NCBI RefSeq assembly: GCF_022340605.1
Contig: NZ_JAJDNQ010000026.1
Coordinates: 1-55,703, forward strand
Length of the DNA stretch: 55,703 nucleotides
Reading direction: 5' to 3'
Source: Thiohalocapsa sp.
Lineage (GTDB): Bacteria; Pseudomonadota; Gammaproteobacteria; Chromatiales; Chromatiaceae
Each line of letters begins with the position of its first letter. Positions within the stretch are counted from its first letter, which is position 1. Below are positions 1 to 8,874 of this stretch, in pieces. Made by a program: the position numbers and the translations under genes. The notes below the pieces were generated by a model. That model made no database searches. It was not told where the DNA came from and saw nothing but the letters and a program-made list of their open reading frames with translations.

Positions 1-192
1 GTCGGCACAGCAGTCACCCTGCCCGCAGCCCGCGCCGACGGCGAGCCCCAGTGCCTCGGCGGCCTGCCGCAGCGTGCCGCCGGACGGCATCGCGTAAGTT
101 TGGTCCGGGCCGGCGAAGCGCACCGCCACCATGCGGGCGGATCGCTGGCTGGGCATGGGCGCGACGGCGGCGCCAGGCGACGTTACGTGCAT
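1..192 (-). CDS. [2Fe-2S] ferredoxin-like protein, N-terminal part (cut by window edge)
   Basis: An open frame starts at an ATG at 192 and runs off the window after 64 codons. The visible part ends in GCGQGDCCAD, which resembles the cluster-binding loop of plant-type [2Fe-2S] domains (C-x4-C). The usual third loop Cys (C-x4-C-x2-C) falls on Asp here. A C-x4-CGADP pattern of this kind is, from memory, seen in some ferredoxin-like domains fused to oxidoreductases. It would be a soluble electron-transfer or cluster protein. The rest of the protein, including any fourth Cys, lies outside the window, so the family call is tentative. The next gene, recJ, ends 270 bp away on the same strand. Confidence 0.5.
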   Translation of the reverse strand, partial: MHVTSPGAAVAPMPSQRSARMVAVRFAGPDQTYAMPSGGTLRQAAEALGLAVGAGCGQGDCCAD

Positions 193-461
193 AGCTCTTC
201 TCCCGAGCCGTCCTTGGCGTGTGCGCTATCTCCACCGATTCTGTCGTACGGCCGACATACACTGCCTGCCCTGCCGTCGACACCGCGCCGCGCGGCTATT
301 GGCGTGGCGGACGCCTGTGCGTCGAATTCAGCCTAGAAGCCGTGATTGTAAAGAGATGTGAAACACCGCACACATAGAAGGTTAGACCGCATACGAGTTA
401 TGGTTTTCACCAATATCGTCGGCGGCAGTGTTGAGGGAACGGACGGTCGACGCTGCCGCGC

Positions 462-2219
462 TCAGTCCGACACCGGCTCCAGGTGCTCGAACACCAGTTG
501 CGGCGAGCGCAGGCCACGGTAATCGTTGATGTCGAGCCGGTAGGCGAGCCGCACACGCTCGCCGAGGCTGCCGCGGTGCTCGGCGAGGTGGAAGCCGATG
601 GCCGGGAGCGGCGCCGCGCCATCCACGCTGACCCGGAGCTTCAGGTGCCGCTCGGCGGCGATGCTGGAATGGCCGACGGCGAAGACGCCGTCGAACAGGG
701 GCTCGGCGAAGCCCTTGCCCCAGGGCCCGGCGCGGCGCAGCGCATCGGCCGTGTGCAGGGTCAGGAGCGACGGCGGCAGCTCGCCGTCGGAGAGGATCTC
801 GCGCACCGCGGGTGCCGTGCCGAGTTGGCGCTCGATCTCGGCGTCGAAGGCGTCGCGAAAGTCGCCCAGCGCATCGCGGCGCAGGCTCAGGCCCGCGGCC
901 ATCGCATGGCCGCCAAAGCGCTCGATGAGTTCCGGATGGCGCTTGTGCACCGCATCGATGGCGTCGCGAATGTGCAGCGCCTCGATGGAGCGCGCCGAGC
1001 CCCGCAGCAGACCGTCGCCGCCGTCGGCGAAGACGATGGCGGGCCGGTGCCAGCGCTCGCGCAGCCGCGCCGCGACGATGCCGATGACGCCCTCGTGCCA
1101 GTGCGCACCGTAGACGCAGAGCCAGCCGCCGAGCCCGCCGCGCCCGACGGCCTGGCGCTCCACCAGCGCGATGGCCTGGTCCAGGATGTCGCGCTCGATC
1201 TCCCGGCGCTCGTCGTTCAGCCCGTGCAACTGCTGGGCGAGGCGCATCGCCCGCACCGGGTCGTCGGTGGTGAGGCATTCGACGCCGACGGCCATGTCGT
1301 CCAGCCTGCCCGCGGCGTTGAGCCTGGGCCCGGCGACGAAGCCCAGGTCACGCGCCGTAACGCCCTCGACGCGGCAGCCGGCCACCTCCAGCAGCGCCTT
1401 GAGGCCCGGCCGGCAGGCGCCAGCGCGGATGCGCCGCAACCCCTGTTCCACCAGGATGCGATTGTTGCGGTCCAGGGTCACGACATCGGCCACGGTGCCC
1501 AGGGCCACCAGGTCAAGCAGTTGGGCGAGGTTGGGCGGCGGGCGGCCGGCGGCGGCGCCGAGCGCCGCGAACCAACCGCGGCGCGTCAGCTCGGCGCGGG
1601 TTGCGGCGAGCAGATAGAACACGACGCCGCAGCCGGCGATATGCTTGCTCGGGAAGCCGCAGCCCGGCTGGTTCGGATTGACGATGGCCGCGGCCGACGG
1701 CAGCTCGGCACCGGCCAGGTGATGGTCCGTGATCAGCACCGGGATGCCGAGCTCGGTGGCGCGCGCCACGCCGGCGTGGCTGGCGATGCCGTTGTCCACG
1801 GTGACGATCAGGCTCGGCCGGCGCTCGACAGCGGCGTCCACCACCGCCGGACTCAGCCCATAGCCATGCTGAAAGCGGCTCGGCGTCAGGTGATCCACAT
1901 CGACCGCACCCAAGGCCCGCAGGCCGAGCAAGGCCACGGCACTGCCGGTGGCGCCGTCGGCGTCGTAGTCGCCGACGATCAGGAGCCTGCCACCGCGCTG
2001 GATCTGGTCGGCCAGCAGCGCCGCGGCGGCGTCGATGCCCCTGAGCTCCGCCGCGGGCAGCAGCTCGCCCAAGCTCACGGCCGGGCGTGCATCGCCTCGG
2101 TGGGCATACAACCGCGACAGCAGCGCGTCCAGATTGGCCGGCGCCGTGGCGTACTCCCCGAGGCGACGGATACGCACCGGGGCGGCTTCGGCAGCGGGCT
2201 TGCTCGGTTGGCACGGCAT
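462..2219 (-). CDS. recJ: Single-stranded-DNA-specific exonuclease RecJ
   Basis: This 585-aa protein is of normal RecJ length. RecJ degrades single-stranded DNA 5' to 3' in recombination (RecF pathway), mismatch repair and base-excision repair, in the cytoplasm. DHH-family motifs are in order: DYDADGATG near residue 85, VDNGI, DHHLAG near 161 and NPNQPGC. These supply the Asp/His ligands for the two catalytic metal ions. The DHHA1 substrate-binding motif GGHAMAAG lies near 437, followed by the C-terminal OB-like region. The ATG at 2219 is used. A very long open frame runs antisense to it and is a composition artefact. The divergent hydrolase gene starts about 140 bp upstream. Confidence 0.96.
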   Translation of the reverse strand: MPCQPSKPAAEAAPVRIRRLGEYATAPANLDALLSRLYAHRGDARPAVSLGELLPAAELRGIDAAAALLADQIQRGGRLLIVGDYDADGATGSAVALLGLRALGAVDVDHLTPSRFQHGYGLSPAVVDAAVERRPSLIVTVDNGIASHAGVARATELGIPVLITDHHLAGAELPSAAAIVNPNQPGCGFPSKHIAGCGVVFYLLAATRAELTRRGWFAALGAAAGRPPPNLAQLLDLVALGTVADVVTLDRNNRILVEQGLRRIRAGACRPGLKALLEVAGCRVEGVTARDLGFVAGPRLNAAGRLDDMAVGVECLTTDDPVRAMRLAQQLHGLNDERREIERDILDQAIALVERQAVGRGGLGGWLCVYGAHWHEGVIGIVAARLRERWHRPAIVFADGGDGLLRGSARSIEALHIRDAIDAVHKRHPELIERFGGHAMAAGLSLRRDALGDFRDAFDAEIERQLGTAPAVREILSDGELPPSLLTLHTADALRRAGPWGKGFAEPLFDGVFAVGHSSIAAERHLKLRVSVDGAAPLPAIGFHLAEHRGSLGERVRLAYRLDINDYRGLRSPQLVFEHLEPVSD

Positions 2220-2361
2220 CGGCAGAGGTTAACCGGCGCTGCCCCGGCGCGCACCCGCCAGTTGCGCGCGCGCCTGCGAGCAGGCACCTTGGGGGCCTGG
2301 CGTATCAGGCCTTTTCCGCGGCATGCGTGTCACGAAAAGACGCGACAGCGGCGAGTTTCGC

Positions 2362-3222
2362 ATGAGCCCCTTTTCCACAGCGATCAAGTGCATCGCCCCA
2401 CTCCTGCTGCTGCTCTGCGGTTGCAGCGCCTTGACGCCGCGATCAGACGCGAACGGCGCAAGCGCAGCGCCGCCACTCGGTGTCGCCATCACCGCCGGAC
2501 AGCTCACCTCGGCCACCGGCTGCGCGCTCGCCTACCGCACCTACCGCCCCACGAGCCCCGTGGACAACGGCGACTGGGTGATCCTGGCGCCCGGCTTCCT
2601 GCGCACCGAGCGGCGCCTGCGCGATCTCGCCGTCACGCTGGCCACGACCGGCGTGCAGGTGGCGACGCTCGACTTCTGCAACCAGAAGCCCTGGGCCGGA
2701 CGGCACGTGCAGAACGCCAGCGACATGCAGGCGCTGGCGCGGCACCTGGGCGCACAACGGGTGGTCTACGCGGGCTTCTCGGCGGGTGGCCTCGCCGCGC
2801 TGCTGGCGGCGCGGGGAGATCCGCGGGCCATCGGCGTCGTCACCCTGGATCTGGTGGACGCCCAGGGCCTCGGCGTGCGTGCGGCCGCCGGCCTGCACAA
2901 ACCGTTGCTCGCGCTCGCCGGCGAGCCCACCAACTGCAACGCGGGCGGCAACGGCCGGATCGTCTATGCCATCGCCCCCCGGGCGCGGGTGCAGCACATC
3001 GCGGGCGCCGGCCACTGCGACTTCGAGTCACCGACGGACACACTCTGCGCGCTGGTCTGCCAAGACCCCGACGGCGCCAGGCGCTCGCACCGCCGGCAAG
3101 TCATCGTAGACGCCTCGGCAGCGGTGAGCGCGCTGCTGGACGGAGCGGCTGCCGCGTGGCCCGCGCCCGGGTACGCCGACCGCAGTCGCCCCCCCCGGGG
3201 AAAGGAGCCATCCAGTTTCTGA
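2362..3222 (+). CDS. Secreted lipoprotein alpha/beta hydrolase
   Basis: The protein has about 286 aa from the ATG at 2362. An ATG 13 codons upstream is possible, but only the later start puts a normal lipoprotein signal at the N-terminus (hydrophobic PLLLLLCGC with lipobox Cys). The nucleophile elbow is GFSAGG near residue 137 and the catalytic His is in GAGHCDFES near 215. The general fold is that of chlorophyllase/esterase-like alpha/beta hydrolases, and the substrate is unknown. Several extra Cys near the C-terminus (HCDF, LCALVCQ) suggest disulfides, consistent with a periplasmic location. It is transcribed divergently from recJ and stands alone. Confidence 0.75.
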   Translation: MSPFSTAIKCIAPLLLLLCGCSALTPRSDANGASAAPPLGVAITAGQLTSATGCALAYRTYRPTSPVDNGDWVILAPGFLRTERRLRDLAVTLATTGVQVATLDFCNQKPWAGRHVQNASDMQALARHLGAQRVVYAGFSAGGLAALLAARGDPRAIGVVTLDLVDAQGLGVRAAAGLHKPLLALAGEPTNCNAGGNGRIVYAIAPRARVQHIAGAGHCDFESPTDTLCALVCQDPDGARRSHRRQVIVDASAAVSALLDGAAAAWPAPGYADRSRPPRGKEPSSF

Positions 3223-3455
3223 ACGGGCTCGAGCTCCGAGCCAATTTTGGCCAGGACGGCCAACAATCGGCGTCTGCGTAGCGCCCCGCTGCCGATATCG
3301 GCCTGGTGCATTGGCGCCGAAACGCAATTACTGAGCGCAGCGAACGTTATGCCAGTCACGCGCCTGCCCGCAGCGCCACCGAAGAGGAACTACGAAACAC
3401 GCAAAAAGCGCGAAAAGGCCCGAAACGGCCACAATTGCGCCCCTTTTTCGCGTGC

Positions 3456-3533
3456 CGGGATCGGGATCGGGATCGATTGCGATCCCGCGGCCTCTGTAGC
3501 CCCGGCCGGAGTGTCGCCCTCCAGGGCGACACG
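3456..3533. repeat. Intergenic repeats downstream of rlmB (CGGGAT x3 and a GTGTCGCC palindrome)
   Basis: The 358-bp gap between the hydrolase and rlmB holds no credible gene. It contains three tandem CGGGAT units at 3456-3474, and a near-perfect palindrome at 3508-3533 (GGAGTGTCGCCC / GGGCGACAC) that recurs at 23588-23615. A rough inverted repeat with A/T tracts (CGCGAAAAGG ... CCCCTTTTTCGCG, about 3410-3452) could end transcripts arriving from either side. Confidence 0.6.
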
Positions 3534-3580
3534 GGCAAGAATCCGCTCAAGACCGGTCGTGGAATCTTCACGTCGCCGCA

Positions 3581-4348
3581 CTAGGCCTCCGCCAAGCCAC
3601 GCTGGCGCAGCGCCTCGTACAAGCACACCCCGGCGGCGACGGAGACGTTGAGGCTCTCGACACGGCCGCGCATGGGCAGGCTCACCAGCAGGTCGCAGTG
3701 CTCACGGGTGAGCCGGCGCAGGCCGCTGCCCTCGCCGCCCAGCACCAGGCCGAGCGGGCCGCGCAGGTCGGTGTCGTAGAGACCGGCCGCGGCGGCGTCG
3801 GACGTGCCTACCAGCCAGACGCCGGCGGTCTTGAGCTTCTCCAACGCGCGGGCGAGGTTGGTTACCTGGATGAAGGGCACGGACTCCGCCGCACCGCTGG
3901 CCACCTTGACCACCACCGGCGTCAGGCCCGCGGCCTTGTCCTTGGGGGCGATGACGGCGTCGGCCCCAGCCGCATCGGCGCTGCGCAGGCAGGCACCCAG
4001 GTTGTGCGGGTCGGTGATGCCGTCGAGGATCAGCAACAACGGCGGATGGTCGAGCCCGGCCAGGAGCGCATCCAGATCCTGCACCGGACGTGCGGCCGGC
4101 CCGGTCACCCAGGCAATTACACCCTGGTGGTTGGCACCAGCGGCCGCCTCGTCCAGCACCTCGCGGTCGAGCTGACGCAAGCGCACGCCGGCCTTGCGCG
4201 CCATCCCCGCGAGCTCCGCGACGCGCTGGTCGCGGCGGCGGCGGTCGAGCCACAGCTCCACCACCTGCCCGGCGCCGAACTTGAGCGCGCTGCGGGCGCT
4301 GTTGATGCCGACAGTCGGGCTGGCACCGATGGGAGTCGAGGGGCTCAC
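3581..4348 (-). CDS. rlmB: 23S rRNA (guanosine-2251-2'-O)-methyltransferase RlmB
   Basis: The 255-aa protein has an N-terminal SpoU substrate-binding domain (about residues 10-80) and a C-terminal SPOUT methyltransferase domain. The three SpoU motifs are clear: DGITDPHNLGACLRSADAAG near 111, LVLGGEGSGLRRL near 198 and SLNVSVAAGVCLYEAL near 230, forming the knotted SAM site. The family methylates the 2'-O of G2251 in 23S rRNA. Translation probably starts at GTG (4348), 48 bp after the rnr stop, giving the common rnr-rlmB arrangement and likely co-transcription. The TAG stop is the start of a short repeat also found after two other genes. Confidence 0.95.
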   Translation of the reverse strand: MSPSTPIGASPTVGINSARSALKFGAGQVVELWLDRRRRDQRVAELAGMARKAGVRLRQLDREVLDEAAAGANHQGVIAWVTGPAARPVQDLDALLAGLDHPPLLLILDGITDPHNLGACLRSADAAGADAVIAPKDKAAGLTPVVVKVASGAAESVPFIQVTNLARALEKLKTAGVWLVGTSDAAAAGLYDTDLRGPLGLVLGGEGSGLRRLTREHCDLLVSLPMRGRVESLNVSVAAGVCLYEALRQRGLAEA

Positions 4349-4396
4349 GGGCTGCGTCTCGGCGGTCGGGGCGTCCTGGCCGCGGCAGGCGGCCGC

Positions 4397-6667
4397 TTAT
4401 GAAGCCGCCGCTTTGCGCTTGCGGCGCGCAGACGTGCGCGAGCGCTTCTTGCCCGCGCCCGCCTTGCCCGCCTGCTTGGCGGGCGTGGCGAGCACGAAGT
4501 CGATCTTGCGCTCGTCCAGGTTCACCGCGGCCACCTGCACCCGCAACCGGTCGCCGAGGCGGTAGACCTGCCCCGTGCGCTCGCCGGTGAGGCGGTGGCC
4601 GACCGGGTCGAAATGGTAGTAGTCGTTGTCCAGCGCGGTGATGTGCACCAGGCCGTCCACGTAGATCTCGTCCAGTTCCACGAAGATGCCGAAGCCCTGC
4701 ACGCTGGTGATGGTGCCGTCGAGCTCCTCGCCGAGCTTGTCGCGCATGTACTCGCACTTGAGCCAGCTCTCGGCGTCGCGGGTGGCCTCGTCGGCCCGGC
4801 GCTCGGTGCCGGAGCAGACATCGGCGATCTGCTGCAGCTCGGCCTTGGAGTAGTCCAGGTCCGCGGCGGTGCCGCCGGCCAGGATGTGCTTGATGATGCG
4901 GTGGACGATGAGGTCCGGATAGCGGCGGATGGGCGACGTGAAGTGGGTGTAGGCGTCGTAGGCGAGTCCGAAGTGCCCAGCATTGTCGGAGCTGTACATG
5001 GCCTGCTGCATGGACCTGAGCAGGACGGTCTGGATCAGGTGCGCGTCCGAGCGGCCCTTCACGGACTCCAGCAGGGTCGCGTAGTCCTGCGCCGAGGGCT
5101 TGTTGCCGCCGGGCAGGTTCAGGCCCAGCTCGGCGAGGAACTCCCGCAGGTCGGAGAGCTTTTCCTCGTTGGGCGTCTCATGGATGCGGTACAGCGCCGG
5201 CATCTTCTTGCGCTCGAAGAGCCGCGCCGCGGCCACGTTGGCCGCCAGCATGCACTCCTCGATGATGCGGTGGGCGTCGTTGCGCACGAGCGGCTCGATG
5301 CGCTCGATGCGCCGCGACTCGTTGAAGATGAACTTGGTCTCGGTGGTGTCGAAGTCGATGGCACCACGCGTGGCGCGGGCCTCGTGCAGGGCCTCGAACA
5401 GGGCATGCAGCTCGTGCAGATGCGGCAGCAGGGCCGCATGCCGCTCCATCAGCTCCGGGTCGTCGCCCTCCAGCATGACCGCCACCTGGTCGTAGGTGAG
5501 CCGGGCGTGGGAGCGCATCACCGCCTCGAAGAAGCGCGAGCGGGTCACCCTGCCCTCGCGGCTCACATACAGCTCGCAGGCCATGCACAGCCGGTCCACC
5601 TGCGGATTGATGGAGCAGAGCCCGTTGGAGAGCACCTCCGGCAGCATCGGGATGACCCGATCCGGAAAGTACACGGAGTTGCCGCGCTTGGTTGCCTCCC
5701 GATCCAGCGCGCTGGCGGGCGTCACATAGGCCGATACGTCGGCAATGCAGACCAGGAGCTTCCAGCCCTTGGGCTTGCGCTCGCAGAACACGGCGTCATC
5801 GAAGTCGCGCGCATCGGCACCGTCGATGGTGACCAGCGGCAGCTCGCGCAGGTCGGCGCGGCCGGTCTTGACGTCTTCCGGCACCTCTTCGGTGAGCTCT
5901 GCGATCTCGGCGGTGACATCTTCCGGCCAGTCCACCGGCAGGTCATGGGCACGGATGGCGATGTCCGTCTCCATGCCCGGCCCCATGTGGTCGCCCACCA
6001 CCTCGACGATGCGGCCGATGGGCGGCGTGCGCTTGGTGGGCTGGTCGGTGATCTCGGCGACGACGATCTGCCCCTGTTGGGCCTCCAGCAGCCGGTCGCT
6101 GGGGATGATGACCTCGTGCGTCATGCGCTTGTTGTCCGGCACGACGAAGCCCACGCCGCTGTCTGAGTAAAGCCGGCCGACGACGCTGCGGGTGCCGCGC
6201 TCCAGGATCTCCACCACCGAGCCCTCCAGGCGGCCGCGGCGGTCGCGGCCCGTCACCCGCGCCACCACCCGGTCGCCATGGAAGACCGCGCGCATCTCCT
6301 TCGGATACAGGTAGAGATCGTCGCCGCCCTCGTCCGGCTTCACGAAGCCGAAGCCGTCCGGGTGCGCGATGATGCGCCCGGCGATCAGGTCGCGCTTATT
6401 CACCAGACAGTAGGCGTCGCGGCGGTTGCGAACCAACTGGCCGTCGCGGACCATGGCACCGAGACGGCGGTCGAGGGCCACCCGGTCCTGGTCTTCGTGC
6501 AGGCCCAGCGCGTCGGCTACCTCCTGGAAGGCCATAGGCGCCGCGTGCTGGGTGAGAGTCTCGAGGATGAACTCGCGACTCGGGATGGGGTTGTCGTACT
6601 TTTTGGCTTCGCGCTGGCGATGGGGATCGAGGGCCTTCGCCGACTGGGCCGATTTGCGTCGTGCCAC
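4397..6667 (-). CDS. rnr: Ribonuclease R
   Basis: The 756-aa protein has the standard RNase R layout: N-terminal winged-helix region (about 30-95), two cold-shock/OB domains, and the RNB catalytic domain with VTIDGADARDFDDAV near 280, whose Asp residues bind Mg2+. An S1 domain follows (GTITSVQGFGIFVELDEIY near 655), then a Lys/Arg-rich tail. RNase R is a processive 3'-to-5' exoribonuclease that degrades structured RNA and takes part in rRNA quality control and trans-translation. The apparent start is GTG at 6667, preceded by a purine-rich stretch. It leads the rnr-rlmB unit and is divergent from tRNA-Leu. Confidence 0.97.
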   Translation of the reverse strand: MARRKSAQSAKALDPHRQREAKKYDNPIPSREFILETLTQHAAPMAFQEVADALGLHEDQDRVALDRRLGAMVRDGQLVRNRRDAYCLVNKRDLIAGRIIAHPDGFGFVKPDEGGDDLYLYPKEMRAVFHGDRVVARVTGRDRRGRLEGSVVEILERGTRSVVGRLYSDSGVGFVVPDNKRMTHEVIIPSDRLLEAQQGQIVVAEITDQPTKRTPPIGRIVEVVGDHMGPGMETDIAIRAHDLPVDWPEDVTAEIAELTEEVPEDVKTGRADLRELPLVTIDGADARDFDDAVFCERKPKGWKLLVCIADVSAYVTPASALDREATKRGNSVYFPDRVIPMLPEVLSNGLCSINPQVDRLCMACELYVSREGRVTRSRFFEAVMRSHARLTYDQVAVMLEGDDPELMERHAALLPHLHELHALFEALHEARATRGAIDFDTTETKFIFNESRRIERIEPLVRNDAHRIIEECMLAANVAAARLFERKKMPALYRIHETPNEEKLSDLREFLAELGLNLPGGNKPSAQDYATLLESVKGRSDAHLIQTVLLRSMQQAMYSSDNAGHFGLAYDAYTHFTSPIRRYPDLIVHRIIKHILAGGTAADLDYSKAELQQIADVCSGTERRADEATRDAESWLKCEYMRDKLGEELDGTITSVQGFGIFVELDEIYVDGLVHITALDNDYYHFDPVGHRLTGERTGQVYRLGDRLRVQVAAVNLDERKIDFVLATPAKQAGKAGAGKKRSRTSARRKRKAAAS

Positions 6668-6708
6668 GTGTTCTCTGCCCCTGTCCTTAAAAAACGCCTA
6701 GTGTAGCG

Positions 6709-6737
6709 TTGACAGGGGGCGCCTGTCTCACTATCAT
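6709..6737 (+). promoter_or_regulatory. Sigma-70-type promoter of tRNA-Leu
   Basis: TTGACA at 6709-6714 is followed by 17 bp and TATCAT at 6732-6737. The -35 box is a perfect match and the -10 box matches five of six bases. The start point would be near 6744, about 48 bp before the tRNA. It lies in the rnr/tRNA divergent gap. Confidence 0.8.
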
Positions 6738-6791
6738 TCGGAGGCTCGGCAGTTCGATAATGGCAATGCCATCAGGCTGCCCGCCGCTTTT

Positions 6792-6878
6792 GCCGAGGTG
6801 GCGGAATTGGTAGACGCGCATGGTTCAGGTCCATGTCTGGGAAACCAGGTGGAGGTTCAAGTCCTCTCCTCGGCACCA
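6792..6878 (+). tRNA. tRNA-Leu (anticodon CAG)
   Basis: This is an 87-nt class II tRNA. Acceptor arms GCCGAGG and CCTCGGC pair fully. The anticodon stem CATGG/CCATG encloses TTCAGGT with anticodon CAG, reading CTG codons. A long variable arm (TCTGGGAAACCAGG) and the T-loop GTTCAAGTC are present. The 3' CCA is encoded. CTG is by far the commonest Leu codon in the surrounding genes. Confidence 0.97.
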
Positions 6879-6910
6879 CAAAGACACGGCAGGCTGTAAA
6901 GCCTCCATCC

Positions 6911-6939
6911 AAAAAACGCTGCCGACGGCAGCGTTTTTT
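6911..6939 (+). terminator. Rho-independent terminator after tRNA-Leu
   Basis: A perfect inverted repeat (ACGCTGCC, loop GAC, GGCAGCGT) is flanked by AAAAAA and TTTTTT, so it can act in both directions. It lies 32 nt beyond the tRNA 3' end. Confidence 0.9.
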
Positions 6940-7010
6940 GTTTGCGCGCTGTTTCGGGACACTCCCCTGGGCGGAGGCACAGCCCTGGGGGCTGCCCCTG
7001 ACCCGCGCGG

Positions 7011-7184
7011 TCAGTAGCGTCCGCGCAGGCCGAGCGGTGGCCGGCGCATCACCCGCTGCCGCGGAGTCGCCAGCACGCGCTGCCGGCGCAGGCGCTGCAT
7101 GGCCCGCAGCTGCCATAGGCAAAGCGCGATCGCCGAGCCCCCGAACAGCATGAGCTCAAGGCCCTGGAAATTGCCGTAGTCCAT
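7011..7184 (-). CDS. Small single-span membrane protein
   Basis: The 57-aa protein starts at an ATG at 7184, preceded by GAGGCGACC as a plausible ribosome site. One hydrophobic helix (LELMLFGGSAIALCLWQL, residues 9-26) is followed by a strongly basic tail rich in Arg. The pattern indicates an N-terminal membrane anchor with a cytoplasmic positive tail. No domain is recognised. It follows the BASS transporter gene on the same strand with a 140-bp gap, so co-transcription is possible but not shown. Confidence 0.6.
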   Translation of the reverse strand: MDYGNFQGLELMLFGGSAIALCLWQLRAMQRLRRQRVLATPRQRVMRRPPLGLRGRY

Positions 7185-7324
7185 CGTTTGGTCGCCTCGT
7201 GTTGATGCCGGCGGCGCCGGCTTACTATGATCATCGAGGCAAACGGCGCCGGTATAAACCCCTGATCGATACGGGATTGATGGTAGCCGGCCCGTCATCC
7301 GCGACAGGGTGCCCACCGCGGCCA

Positions 7325-8260
7325 TCACGGCACTTCGGGCGACGCTGCCGCGGGCATGCCAGCCTGCCGCGACCAGAGCGCCGCCAACGCCGAGCCCGAG
7401 AGATTGTGCCAGATCGAGAAGAGTGCACCGGGAATGGCCGCAGCGGCGGAGAAGTACTGCACCGCCAGCGCCACCGCAAGACCGGAATTCTGCATGCCCA
7501 CCTCGATGCCAAGCGTGCGCGCGACGCGCAGGTCGCGCGTCGCCAGCCAGCCGAGCCCATAGCCCGCACCGAGCCCGACGGCATTGTGCAGTACCACCGC
7601 CAGCGCGATGAGCCAGCCGGCAGCGGCGATATTGCTCACATTCAGCGCAACGATGATGGCGATGATCAGCACGATGGCCGCCATGGACAGCAGCGGAAAC
7701 AGGTGCTTGACCGGCGCCAGACGGGCGCCGAGCCAGGTGTTGAGCACAACGCCGAGCGCCACCGGCAGCAGCACGATCTTGGCGACGGACAGCAGCATGT
7801 CCCAGACCGGCACCGCCACCTCCCGGCCGACGTAGAGCCAGGTCAGCAGCGGCGTGGCCAGCACCGCCAACAGGGTTGAAGCGGCGGTCAGCGTGATGGA
7901 AAGGGCAACGTCGCCGCGCGCCAGGAAGCAGATCACGTTGGACGCGGTGCCGCCCGGACTCGCCCCCACCAGGACCATGCCGGCAACCAGTTCCGCCGGC
8001 AGCCCGAGCCCCTGAGCGATGATCCACGCCGCGAGCGGCATGATGCCGAACTGCAGGGCCATGCCGAGCCCAACACGTTGCGGGCGCCGCAGCACCGCCG
8101 CAAACTGCCGCCAGGTCAGCGTAACGCCCATGCCGAACATCACCAGGCCCAGCAGCGGCACGATGGCGGGCTTCAGCGGCGTAAGCCAATGCGGCTGTAC
8201 ATAGGCCAACGCCGAGCCGAGCAGGGCCCAAAGCGGGAAGAGTGCGGTGGCGGCGGACAT
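7325..8260 (-). CDS. Bile acid:sodium symporter (BASS/SBF) family transporter
   Basis: The 311-aa protein is almost entirely hydrophobic, with about nine to ten membrane helices, and is the normal size for the family. Typical signatures include GASPGGTASNVICFLARGD near residue 100 and GIEVGMQNSGLAVALA near 250, matching the crossed-helix sodium and substrate region of BASS transporters. Bacterial members carry organic anions such as pantoate, 2-keto acids or sterol-like acids with Na+, and the substrate cannot be told here. The ATG at 8260 fits the start of the first helix. It lies between two small membrane-protein genes on the same strand. Confidence 0.93.
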   Translation of the reverse strand: MSAATALFPLWALLGSALAYVQPHWLTPLKPAIVPLLGLVMFGMGVTLTWRQFAAVLRRPQRVGLGMALQFGIMPLAAWIIAQGLGLPAELVAGMVLVGASPGGTASNVICFLARGDVALSITLTAASTLLAVLATPLLTWLYVGREVAVPVWDMLLSVAKIVLLPVALGVVLNTWLGARLAPVKHLFPLLSMAAIVLIIAIIVALNVSNIAAAGWLIALAVVLHNAVGLGAGYGLGWLATRDLRVARTLGIEVGMQNSGLAVALAVQYFSAAAAIPGALFSIWHNLSGSALAALWSRQAGMPAAASPEVP

Positions 8261-8494
8261 GGCGCGGGATCGACATCAAGACGGTACAGGGCGCGCCATT
8301 ATGCGGCGCCCCGCCTATGCCGGATACCCGCATCCCCCCAGCGACCGCGTTGCGCGTGGTGCGGTCAGTGGTCAAGACTGCGGCGGGACGGTGGCCCGGG
8401 TCTGCCACCACAAGCAACCCGCCACTGACCCGCCACTGATCGAGGTGACTGAGCGACCTGAACCGCGCCGCTTGGCCGGAGGTCCCATGCGGCC

Positions 8495-8731
8495 TCAGGC
8501 GGTGGCTGCCCGACCACCCGATCGGACCCGCGGAGCCGCCACCGCCCCCGGCCGGCGCCGCGGCCGCAGTACACGACGGCGCACCCGCTGCGAGGTCTGC
8601 GGGCGGACGCGGCGCGGGCGCCGCAGCAACAGCGCGGGGCCGCGCTCCAGGCCCAGGCTCAATAGACCGAGGCCGGCGTAGAGGAAGCTCAGAACAAAGG
8701 CAAGCAACAGGAGCTCGGTGACAGGAGGCAT
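8495..8731 (-). CDS. Small membrane protein with Arg-rich tail
   Basis: The 78-aa protein starts at the ATG at 8731, chosen over an ATG 13 codons upstream because GGAGAAGG lies just before it. Residues about 5-28 form one hydrophobic span (TELLLLAFVLSFLYAGLGLL). The remainder is extremely basic (RRPRRVRPQTSQRVRRRV). The tail could bind phospholipid head groups or nucleic acid, but its composition is also what GC-rich non-coding sequence gives, so its end is uncertain. The layout resembles the 57-aa protein on the other side of the BASS gene. Confidence 0.5.
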   Translation of the reverse strand: MPPVTELLLLAFVLSFLYAGLGLLSLGLERGPALLLRRPRRVRPQTSQRVRRRVLRPRRRPGAVAAPRVRSGGRAATA

Positions 8732-8874
8732 GGCCTTCTCCGCGACAGGGTTTCGGGGCGGAGACAGCATGCGTCCGGCAGTGGCTCATTCGGCGAGCCC
8801 GCCGCTTGATCGAAGTCGTGATCGTATCTCCGCACGGTTGAGACCGCGCTCACGATAGCGACAACGACAACGAA

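Noticed and set aside
483..3281. Very long plus-strand open frame (about 930 codons) antisense to recJ.
   Set aside because: It is a by-product of GC-rich codon usage on the opposite strand. RecJ motifs are continuous on the minus strand and the antisense product is low-complexity Arg/Ala sequence running into the hydrolase gene in another frame.
7011..8789. A 592-codon minus-strand frame spanning the BASS gene.
   Set aside because: The BASS protein is clear in another frame. Only the last 57 codons of this frame form a plausible small gene with its own start.
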